DNA of 10,052 bases, from the NCBI GenBank assembly GCA_963922455.1, contig CAWUIO010000171.1, positions 1 to 10,052 of the forward strand. The letters run 5' to 3'. The translations under genes and the position numbers were made by a program. The notes beneath the pieces were generated by a model. It ran no database searches. It was not told where the DNA came from and saw nothing but the letters and a program-made list of their open reading frames with translations. Below, in pieces: positions 1-5,750 of the stretch. How positions within the stretch are numbered: the first letter of the stretch is position 1; each line of letters starts with the position of its first letter. The DNA comes from CAWUIO01 sp963922455 (lineage in GTDB: Bacteria; Bacteroidota; Bacteroidia; Cytophagales; Microscillaceae).

Positions 1-820
1 TTTCCATTCCTTCCTGAATTAATTGTTCAGCGGTAGAAAGGGCCGCTTTTCCGGCTTCTTGGGATATATCGCTCATAATTTTAATTATTTTATCTTTTTT
101 ACTATGAGAACCATAGTATAAATATAACAAAATCTTGCGGTAAAAATCCCGGCCTGATTCTGTTTGGACAAGGCTTTTGATCTCCTCAGTTAATTTTTTA
201 AGTTCTTTTTCTAAGTCGTTTTGGAATATTTTTTTTAGAGTAAACAATGCCGTTTGGAGACTCAATAGAGAAAAAAGGCTCTTAATTTCTGAGTCAGAAT
301 ACGTATTCAAATCACTCAGTATGTAGTTTAGATCGGGGACGTAAAGCAAAAGAGGACTAGTAGGAGCTAAATCATATTTTTCTTGAAAATATTGACTCAA
401 GGAGCGGGCCCTCCAATTTTCTTTTCCGTGATACACCAGAATAGGGATTATGGGGCATAGAGGCTTGCCTTGTTTTTCCTGTTGGTCCCATATCCCCAGC
501 ATGTAGCGGAGCAACTGAATGTGAATAGGCGTTTGGGGAGAGTAAGCAGATTTGTGCTCCAACAAAAAGCTAAGCTTGACTGCTTGCTTGGCTTGGTAGC
601 TTGCCGAATAGACCATATCGGAAAATTGCGTTTTTAAATTTTCATTGAGATAGCTTGTATTATCTAGGGTTAAGCTGTCGAAGTTGAGGTCCTCACTTAA
701 TGCAGTAGGTAGGACTACTCTTAAGAAATCTTTTACCTCCTCTTTCCGGGAAAAAACCTCTCGGAAAAAAGCATCGTGAGGATTAGGGAGAAATTTAGGT
801 AGTTTTTTGGAGTTTTTCAA
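1..820 (-). CDS. Rpn-family recombination-promoting nuclease / putative transposase (PD-(D/E)XK), C-terminus outside window
   Basis: Translating the minus strand gives 273 open codons that run off the left edge. The protein begins LKNSKKLPKFLPNPHD and contains the family hallmarks: an N-terminal NPHDAFFREVF segment (residues 13-23), FSDMV with a candidate catalytic Asp68, LLEHKS with Glu88-x-Lys90 (the ExK half of a PD-(D/E)XK site), and PILVYHGKENW (126-136). A helical, Lys/Glu-rich tail follows (about 195-270), ending in a GMEK-style stretch where such proteins usually carry repeats. Family members are DNA endonucleases linked to RecA-independent recombination and often found singly. The only usable start near the family N-terminus is TTG at 818-820. 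An ATG at 854-856 lies in frame upstream but is cut off by a TAA at 836-838. The active-site residues look intact, so this is probably a functional gene rather than a relic, but the missing C-terminus prevents certainty. Confidence 0.85.
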   Translation of the reverse strand, partial: MKNSKKLPKFLPNPHDAFFREVFSRKEEVKDFLRVVLPTALSEDLNFDSLTLDNTSYLNENLKTQFSDMVYSASYQAKQAVKLSFLLEHKSAYSPQTPIHIQLLRYMLGIWDQQEKQGKPLCPIIPILVYHGKENWRARSLSQYFQEKYDLAPTSPLLLYVPDLNYILSDLNTYSDSEIKSLFSLLSLQTALFTLKKIFQNDLEKELKKLTEEIKSLVQTESGRDFYRKILLYLYYGSHSKKDKIIKIMSDISQEAGKAALSTAEQLIQEGME

Positions 821-887
821 TTGTTTTGCTGCTGCTTAGGGTACACGATTCCTCATAAAAGAATAATGAAGCGTCGGTTAGAGTTTG

Positions 888-927
888 TTTTCGCTAATAT
901 AATGAGCTGAAATGAAATTTTCGCTAA
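888..927. repeat. Two direct copies of TTTTCGCTAA, 30-bp period
   Basis: Identical 10-mers occupy 888-897 and 918-927. A 30-bp period is close to three helical turns, so both copies would face the same side of the DNA, as expected of a tandem regulator site. No known regulator is recognised. Confidence 0.4.
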
Positions 928-933
928 ATTTTT

Positions 934-951
934 ATACAGTATATATTGTAT
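934..951. promoter_or_regulatory. Near-perfect 18-bp palindrome, candidate operator
   Basis: The sequence ATACAGTATATATTGTAT has two 9-base halves that match in 8 of 9 positions; the single mismatch (939/946) would be a G-T wobble in RNA. It ends 37 bp before the sulfotransferase ATG, a position suited to a dimeric repressor or activator. No terminator-like run of T follows directly. The high AT content means a chance palindrome is possible. Confidence 0.35.
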
Positions 952-988
952 TTTCAGTTTTCTGTTATGATAAGTACATGTTTACGTC

Positions 989-1906
989 ATGAAAAAGTAT
1001 TTTAGCCCCCTTTTGTCCCGGTTTTCTAGACATTTCATGGATTGGGGAGGGGAGGAAGATGTCATTTTATTGGCGGGCATGGGGCGGAGTGGTACCACTT
1101 GGCTTAGTGGCTTATTAAATTATGAGGAAAGAAGAAGGGTCCTCTTTGAACCTTTTGCTCGGGATATGGTATTACAGGCCCAGCCCTTTGAAAGGATTCC
1201 GTATATATCACCCGAGGAATACCGGCCTGAATTGGCAAGCTTGGCCCGGAAAATCTTGGCCGGTAGAGTATATGGTCGTTGGGTAGATCGGGACAATTCA
1301 TCTTGGGGATATACCGAGCGGATTGTCAAAACGATACGAGCCAATATGATGTTGGCTTGGCTAAAAGTCCAGGTTCCTTCCATGCCTATAGTATGGTTGG
1401 TACGGCACCCCCTGGCTATTGCTTGGTCTTGGACGCAATTGGGGTGGTCGGTGTATGGTACTCAAAAAGGAGGGGATGTCGAGTTTATCTTGGGGTATAA
1501 AAAACTCTTGAGGGATTACCCTGAGATTGAGAGGGTTGCCCGAACCCTGAATTTAAAAGATTCTCTGGAACGCTCCATATTTCTTTGGGGGGTTTACCAT
1601 TTGCTTCCGAGCCAAGAGCTAGAAAAGGGCCATTACTGTTTGGTGTATTATGAAAACCTGATGAGAAACCCAGAAGCAGAATTGAAGCGGATCTTTGATT
1701 ACTTAGGCTTACCCCAAGAAGGGGTTAAAAAGGCTTTGAGTAAGCGGAATGACGCATCCAGCACTAATTTTCATCAAAGGAACATAGAAGAAGAACAGGG
1801 AAAGCTGGTGCAAAACTGGAAGGTACAATACACAAAAGGAGAAATAGAAAGAGCAAGGCATATTGTGCAAGCTTTTGGCCTGGGCCATTTTTATGAAGAT
1901 TGGTAG
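989..1906 (+). CDS. PAPS-dependent sulfotransferase family protein
   Basis: This 305-residue protein should transfer a sulfuryl group from 3'-phosphoadenosine-5'-phosphosulfate (PAPS) to a hydroxyl or amine acceptor. After a short basic, Phe-rich N-terminus comes the 5'-phosphosulfate-binding loop GMGRSGTTWL (residues 30-39), then FEPF (53-56). The 3'-phosphate-binding region is IVWLVRHPLAIAWSW (134-148), where Arg139 and a following Ser are the expected contacts. YENLMRNPEAELKRIFDYLGL (221-241) matches the family's conserved C-terminal segment. Length is typical of cytosolic or membrane-associated bacterial sulfotransferases. No signal peptide or clear membrane span is visible. The acceptor cannot be told from sequence; glycans, lipids and small molecules are all possible. 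No PAPS-synthesis gene is nearby. It appears monocistronic and converges on the kinase gene with 9 bp between stop codons. The ATG is chosen because the P-loop lies about 30 residues in, as is usual. Confidence 0.9.
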   Translation: MKKYFSPLLSRFSRHFMDWGGEEDVILLAGMGRSGTTWLSGLLNYEERRRVLFEPFARDMVLQAQPFERIPYISPEEYRPELASLARKILAGRVYGRWVDRDNSSWGYTERIVKTIRANMMLAWLKVQVPSMPIVWLVRHPLAIAWSWTQLGWSVYGTQKGGDVEFILGYKKLLRDYPEIERVARTLNLKDSLERSIFLWGVYHLLPSQELEKGHYCLVYYENLMRNPEAELKRIFDYLGLPQEGVKKALSKRNDASSTNFHQRNIEEEQGKLVQNWKVQYTKGEIERARHIVQAFGLGHFYEDW

Positions 1907-1915
1907 GGATCATTT

Positions 1916-2530
1916 TTATTGCCTGACCGAGATAGCCTCTTCTACCAAAGCCCGGGCTTCTTCCCAATCATCTACTCGGTCTACATAATTGAGCCGATCG
2001 ACCGGTAAGACCAGTAAAGGCCCTACATTGTACTGGGTGATCCAGGCCTCATAATTTCGGTTGAGGGCCAGTAAGTAATCATCGGAGATATTGCTTTCAA
2101 ATTCACGCCCTCGTTTTTTAATGTGGGCTTTGAGGGTGTCTAGGTCAGCTCGTAGGTAAATGAGTAAGTCAGGAGGGGGGATGTGCTGGGTGAGGACCTC
2201 AAATACTTTGAGGTAATTTTGGTAGTCCCGGGGGCACATTTGTTCGTGCTCGGTAAGGGTTTTGGCAAATATGAAAGCGTCCTCGTAAATGCTACGGTCT
2301 TGGATGGTGGGTTTAGGGTTTTGACGGGCCCATTCCACTTGTCGGTAGCGGTGGTTTAGAAAATAAATCTGGAGGTGAAAAGCCCAACGCTTCATGTCTT
2401 GGTAGAAGTCTTCCAGGTAAGGGTTGTCTTCTACCGATTCGTAGCTTACGTCCCAGTCAAAATATTGAGAAAGTTTGGCAGCCAGGGTGGTTTTCCCAGC
2501 TCCTATGTTTCCAGCAATAGCAATGTGCAT
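1916..2530 (-). CDS. Deoxynucleoside kinase (deoxyadenosine/deoxyguanosine kinase family)
   Basis: The 204-residue protein should phosphorylate deoxynucleosides with ATP in the cytosolic dNTP salvage pathway. The P-loop GNIGAGKT is at residues 7-14. YESVEDNPYLEDFY (30-43) carries the Glu31 expected to act as catalytic base. QDRSIYEDAFIFAK (77-90) is the family's ERS-type substrate-binding motif with Asp in place of Glu. RGREFE (140-145) is the lid-type Arg segment that closes over phosphates, and NRNYEAWI follows as in homologues. Full length fits the family's roughly 200-220 residues, and the ATG at 2528-2530 puts the P-loop at the usual position. Substrate preference (dA, dG or others) cannot be fixed by reading. 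It is divergent from tyrS across 320 bp and convergent with the sulfotransferase gene, so probably a single-gene unit. Confidence 0.92.
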   Translation of the reverse strand: MHIAIAGNIGAGKTTLAAKLSQYFDWDVSYESVEDNPYLEDFYQDMKRWAFHLQIYFLNHRYRQVEWARQNPKPTIQDRSIYEDAFIFAKTLTEHEQMCPRDYQNYLKVFEVLTQHIPPPDLLIYLRADLDTLKAHIKKRGREFESNISDDYLLALNRNYEAWITQYNVGPLLVLPVDRLNYVDRVDDWEEARALVEEAISVRQ

Positions 2531-2850
2531 GGGTGATAATTTCCCGTTTGAATCCCAGTGTGTCTTTCTTGTAAAGCTACAGAAATTGAGCCGTTATTTA
2601 AATCGGGACCGGGTTTTTTTAAGATGGGGTTTAGAAATTGGTAAATCTTTCCCACATTTGCAGCATTCGGCATAGGGATGGAAACCCCGTGAGGGGCCGA
2701 GACCGAAAGGGCCTTGCGGGGCGGTGGCTCGGGGCCTAGCCTGACAGCCCGGTCTCTCCCCATCTTTAAGCACTTGATGAGAATTTTGCCTAAAACTGGG
2801 GAGAGAATGCCCCCAATACATTTTTATAACTTAATAAAGCTCTAAAGAAG
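2531..2850. promoter_or_regulatory. Divergent spacer between deoxynucleoside kinase and tyrS
   Basis: The spacer must hold promoters for both flanking genes. On the minus strand TAGCTTTA (2572-2579 read in reverse) resembles a Bacteroidota -7 box with one mismatch but has no obvious -33 partner. On the plus strand GAATTTTG (2781-2788) matches the same box at all but the first base, again without a good -33. The middle, about 2665-2766, is strikingly GC-rich against AT-rich flanks and is described separately. The last 40 bases before tyrS are AT-rich without a Shine-Dalgarno sequence. Confidence 0.4.
2621..2766 (+). ncRNA. Candidate structured RNA or structured repeat upstream of tyrS
   Basis: Several complementary segments nest here. 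AAGATGGGG (2621-2629) is the exact complement of CCCCATCTT (2758-2766). CCCC-GTGA-GGGG (2685-2696) forms a 4-bp hairpin with a GNRA tetraloop when read on the plus strand, which favours that strand. CCGAG-ACC (2697-2704) can pair with GGT-gg-CTCGG (2723-2732), leaving a two-base bulge. GAGACC (2699-2704) can instead pair with GGTCTC (2751-2756). The element carries GGGATGGAA at 2675-2683 on the 5' side and AGCCCGGTC at 2746-2754 on the 3' side. It ends about 85 bases before the tyrS ATG, so it could be a leader RNA, a separate small RNA or a dispersed repeat. It has no protein-coding look. Rough resemblance to GC-rich Bacteroidota intergenic elements is from memory and no family is named. Confidence 0.5.
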
Positions 2851-4131
2851 ATGCGTGTAAAAAATTACGTGGAGGAATTGCGTTGGCGAGGGATGTTACA
2901 AGATTCTTACCCAGAAACCGAGGACGTATTGTTGCAAGGATCTACAGCTGGATATGTGGGATTTGATCCGACGGCTTCGTCTTTGCATATCGGGAATTTG
3001 GTGCCAATCATGCTTCTGGTGCATTTTCAAAGAGCTGGACATAAGCCAATTGCCCTGGTAGGAGGGGCGACGGGTATGATCGGTGACCCCTCGGGCAAGT
3101 CCAAGGAACGAAATCTGCTTTCAGAAGAGGCTTTGCAAGCGAATATAGCCGGAATTCGGGCTCAACTGGAGCAGTTTCTGGATTTTGACTGCGGGGATAA
3201 CTCAGCAGAGCTAGTAAATAATTATGATTGGTACAAGGATGTATCCATATTAAATTTTCTCCGGGATGTAGGGAAACACCTTACCGTAAATTATATGATG
3301 GCCAAGGACTCCGTCAAAAACCGCTTGGAGACGGGTATATCATTTACGGAGTTTTCGTATCAATTATTTCAAGGCTACGATTTTTATCATCTTTACAAAA
3401 ATCATGCGTGCAAAGTCCAAATGGGGGGATCGGACCAGTGGGGGAATATTACAACCGGTACTGAGCTTATCCGTCGGATGGACTCTGGGGAAGCTTATGC
3501 CTTGACTTGCCCTTTACTTACCAAAGAAGACGGGAACAAGTTTGGTAAGTCGGAAGAGGGGAATGTATGGCTTGACCCAAAAATGACTTCTCCCTATAAG
3601 TTTTATCAGTTCTGGCTCAATGTGGCCGATGCTGATTTGCCTAAACTGATGCGGATTTTTTCGATCAAGGACCAAGAAACCATCGAGGCCTTGGAGGCGG
3701 AGCACGAAAATAACCCCAATGCTTTAAAACGGATTCTGGCTGAGGAGATTACTACCCGGGTTCACTCCGAAGACGATCTTGAGCAAGCACAAAAGGCTTC
3801 CCGTTTGTTATTTGGCAAGTCTACGCTAGAAGATTTTGAAACTACCCCAGCCGAGGTACTTGAGGAGGTGTTTCAGGGAGTGCCCAAAAAGTTTTTTAGT
3901 GAAGCCGATTTTGATGGCTTTGCTTCTACGGTTGATTTGCTGGCGGAGACTATGGACATGTCTAAAGGGGAAGTACGTCGTTTGATAAAAAACAATGGGA
4001 TAAGTATAAACCAAGCCAAGATTAATAAGGACCAGGGAGAGAAAGAACCCCAGTTTTCCTTATTGCAAGACCGCTATCTGTTGTTAAAAAAGGGTAAAAA
4101 GTTTTTTATCGCCATACGGGAGAAAGTTTAA
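2851..4131 (+). CDS. tyrS: Tyrosyl-tRNA synthetase
   Basis: The enzyme activates tyrosine with ATP and charges tRNA-Tyr in the cytosol. The 426-residue protein is a full-length class I synthetase. Its HIGH-type motif is HIGN (residues 46-49) after GYVGFDPTASSL. GGATGMIGDPSGKSKER follows at 71-87, and the tyrosine-site segment QMGGSDQWGNI is at 190-200. The KMSKS-type loop is KFGKS (230-234), the usual form in bacterial TyrRS. A C-terminal S4 RNA-binding domain spans about 357-424 (GEVRRLIKNNGISIN is its core). The ATG agrees with the family's N-terminus (VEELRWRGML). A structured element lies upstream, although Bacteroidota generally lack T-box control of synthetases. No convincing terminator follows; there is a T-run at 4149-4156 without a stem. 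Confidence 0.97.
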   Translation: MRVKNYVEELRWRGMLQDSYPETEDVLLQGSTAGYVGFDPTASSLHIGNLVPIMLLVHFQRAGHKPIALVGGATGMIGDPSGKSKERNLLSEEALQANIAGIRAQLEQFLDFDCGDNSAELVNNYDWYKDVSILNFLRDVGKHLTVNYMMAKDSVKNRLETGISFTEFSYQLFQGYDFYHLYKNHACKVQMGGSDQWGNITTGTELIRRMDSGEAYALTCPLLTKEDGNKFGKSEEGNVWLDPKMTSPYKFYQFWLNVADADLPKLMRIFSIKDQETIEALEAEHENNPNALKRILAEEITTRVHSEDDLEQAQKASRLLFGKSTLEDFETTPAEVLEEVFQGVPKKFFSEADFDGFASTVDLLAETMDMSKGEVRRLIKNNGISINQAKINKDQGEKEPQFSLLQDRYLLLKKGKKFFIAIREKV

Positions 4132-4192
4132 ACCCTCGTTTTTCTTGATTTTTTTTATAGGAAACTTGGCTAGGATGAACAGAAGGGAGGAC

Positions 4193-4200
4193 TAGCTTTG
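4193..4200 (+). promoter_or_regulatory. Possible Bacteroidota-type -7 box ahead of the cyclase-like gene
   Basis: TAGCTTTG matches the TAnnTTTG consensus fully and sits 30 bp before the next ATG. The nearest upstream TTG (4166-4168) leaves a spacer of 24 bases, longer than the usual 19-20, so the match may be chance. TATAAT also occurs just downstream at 4205-4210. Confidence 0.25.
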
Positions 4201-4230
4201 TTAGTATAATACGTCCAATCCGGCCTGCCC

Positions 4231-5328
4231 ATGGAATCTACTCATTCCCTCATATTTATCCCGGATATTGGTGGTTTTACCCAATTTGTAAGTCAAACCG
4301 AAATATCCCATAGTCAGCATGTCATCCGTGAATTGCTTCAGATACTCATGGACTCCAATGAGTTAGGCTTAAGAATAGCTGAGGTAGAAGGAGATGCTAT
4401 TTTTTTTTATAGCCAGGGGGTATCCATGGGCCCGGAGGAGCTGTTTGGCCAAATCCGGAAAATGTACCTGGCTTTTCATACCCATTTAAAACAATATGCA
4501 TTAAACCGGATATGTCCTTGCGGGGCCTGTTCTACGGCAATAAATTTAAAACTGAAGTTTGTGGTGCATAGTGGCCCCTTTACCTTCATGGATATTTTAG
4601 GCCGTCGGAAGCCGTATGGACCCGAAGTGATTTTAGCCCACCGTCTTTTAAAGAATAATGTACCAGTTGAAGAATACATACTTTTTAGTGGGGAAGAATT
4701 GATTCAAGGCTTGCCCGAAAGCTCAATTTCAAGCCTATTGGAGGCGGGTAGCATTGACTTTCCCAATTTTGGAAAGGTTCTGTACCTTTTTGGGAATTTA
4801 GCGCCCTATCGGGAGGATGTTAAATATGATATGCCTCGATTACAAGGTACTCAAGGTAAATTGGCTTTACGGGAGGAGATATTTATTGACCGGCCTAAGC
4901 AATTGGTGTATGAGATCGTCAGCAACTTGGAATATCGCCATGCTTGGAACCCAGATGTAGACTCTCTTGAATATAATAAGGACCGCGTAAACCGGATAGG
5001 TACCAAGCATTTGTGTGTCATAGGTAACAATAAAATTGAATTTGAGACTGTCAGTAAAAATTTGGGCCAGAGTCGTTTAGTATACGGAGAAAAAGTGCTA
5101 AACTTTCCCATAGTCAAAGAATTTACCACCTATTTTGTCATTGAGGGAAAAGGAGAGGGGACATTGCTTTGTGTAGAGGTACAATATAAGCCATTGCCTG
5201 TAATAGGATGGCTATTTGTTCCCTTGTTTCGCTCTCGCTTCAGAAAACAAATACGTAAAGCTATAGAGCTCATACGTGAGCTTAGTGAACAAAAGAGTAA
5301 AGATTCGTATTTGATCTCGAGTGTTTGA
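4231..5328 (+). CDS. DUF2652-type class III cyclase-like domain fused to an SRPBCC-like domain
   Basis: The 365-residue protein has two parts. Residues 7-190 resemble a class III adenylate/guanylate cyclase fold as in the DUF2652 family. IFIPDIGGFTQFV (8-20) places a metal-type Asp at 12, and EVEGDAIFFY (51-60) places the second at 55. YGPEVILAHRLLKN (129-142) corresponds to the yG-vNvAaRl segment; the transition-state Arg is kept (138), but the usual catalytic Asn reads Ile (134). A CPCGAC cluster (95-100) lies in the middle. Residues about 213-350 look like an SRPBCC (START/polyketide-cyclase) domain: REEIFIDRPKQLVYEIVSNLEYRHAWNPDV is a typical entry, and a C-terminal amphipathic helix (FRKQIRKAIELI) closes it. 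Such domains bind hydrophobic ligands. No signal peptide is seen. Whether it makes a cyclic nucleotide is unknown. It lies 99 bp after tyrS and may have its own promoter. Confidence 0.8.
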   Translation: MESTHSLIFIPDIGGFTQFVSQTEISHSQHVIRELLQILMDSNELGLRIAEVEGDAIFFYSQGVSMGPEELFGQIRKMYLAFHTHLKQYALNRICPCGACSTAINLKLKFVVHSGPFTFMDILGRRKPYGPEVILAHRLLKNNVPVEEYILFSGEELIQGLPESSISSLLEAGSIDFPNFGKVLYLFGNLAPYREDVKYDMPRLQGTQGKLALREEIFIDRPKQLVYEIVSNLEYRHAWNPDVDSLEYNKDRVNRIGTKHLCVIGNNKIEFETVSKNLGQSRLVYGEKVLNFPIVKEFTTYFVIEGKGEGTLLCVEVQYKPLPVIGWLFVPLFRSRFRKQIRKAIELIRELSEQKSKDSYLISSV

Positions 5329-5408
5329 TTGAGGCTTTTTAATTTTAATTAATTTCCTAAGAATTTATAGTATGCCCCTGCTTCATATTTATTTTTTAAA
5401 CTACTCAA

Positions 5409-5455
5409 GGGCCAATCTTGGAGTGCTTTTTTAAGCAATGGCCCAAGTTTTTGTA
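5409..5455 (+). terminator. Candidate intrinsic terminator of the cyclase-like gene
   Basis: GGGCCA (5409-5414) pairs with TGGCCC (5439-5444), and inside it TGCTT (5424-5428) pairs with AAGCA (5433-5437) around a TTTT loop. An asymmetric internal loop of nine bases against one separates the stems. GTTTTTG follows at 5447-5453. It begins about 80 bp after the stop codon. The unequal internal loop weakens the call. Confidence 0.45.
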
Positions 5456-5593
5456 AAAAAAACGAGCATCTTAACTATTTCGGCATGTTCTTGGCGTAAG
5501 TTCTTGGCGAGTGGGATATTCCTGCCCAATAAATTTCCGTAAATTCTGGTAAGTTTTGTTCCTTAACTGAGCAACTGAGATTTCAGCATAAAG

Positions 5594-5601
5594 TATTTTT
5601 G
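5594..5601 (+). promoter_or_regulatory. Possible -7 box of the GH20-like gene
   Basis: TATTTTTG fits TAnnTTTG exactly. No good -33 TTG is present at the usual distance, and in AT-rich DNA such a match is easily random. If used, the mRNA leader would be about 140 bases. Confidence 0.22.
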
Positions 5602-5750
5602 ATAAAGCCGTCTATATTTCGTTAATTTAATATTTACTTGAAATGAAATCGGTTCACTTGTGTTGGGAATACAGTTTTATAGGTTTTTTTGACTTCTGTT
5701 TTTAGAGTCTTTACAAGAATCATTTGGCTTTTATTCGAGGCTTACATCCT

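Larger units (their letters stand above)
821..988. promoter_or_regulatory. Divergent control region between the nuclease and sulfotransferase genes
   Basis: This AT-rich spacer lies between two genes transcribed away from each other, so both promoters should be inside it. I see no clear Bacteroidota-type -7 box (TAnnTTTG) on either strand. Two structures stand out: a repeated 10-mer TTTTCGCTAA at 888-897 and 918-927, exactly 30 bp apart, and a near-perfect palindrome at 934-951 (listed separately). No Shine-Dalgarno sequence precedes the sulfotransferase ATG. Confidence 0.5.
5329..5750. other. Gene-free spacer of about 400 bp
   Basis: No convincing reading frame is seen on either strand. It contains a terminator-like hairpin near the upstream gene, a short tandem repeat (GTTCTTGGCG at 5487-5496 and 5500-5509) and a possible -7 box at 5594-5601. 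The sequence is AT-rich, with several T-runs. It probably holds the end of the cyclase-like transcript and the promoter and long leader of the GH20-like gene. Confidence 0.6.

Noticed and set aside
989..2530. Sulfotransferase and kinase as one functional unit
   Set aside because: They are convergent, so cannot be co-transcribed, and have unrelated roles.
2503..2821. Minus-strand ORFs of 75 and 86 residues across the GC-rich element
   Set aside because: They are Pro/Arg-rich as expected of a translated GC-rich structured region, overlap the kinase start and tyrS spacer, and show no domain.
4149..4156. T-run after tyrS as a terminator
   Set aside because: No stable stem precedes it; only a 3-4 bp pairing between GGG and CCC around the stop codon.
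5724..5750. TTG start extending the GH20-like protein by nine residues
   Set aside because: The ATG at 5751 gives a compact, typical signal peptide and needs no rare start codon.
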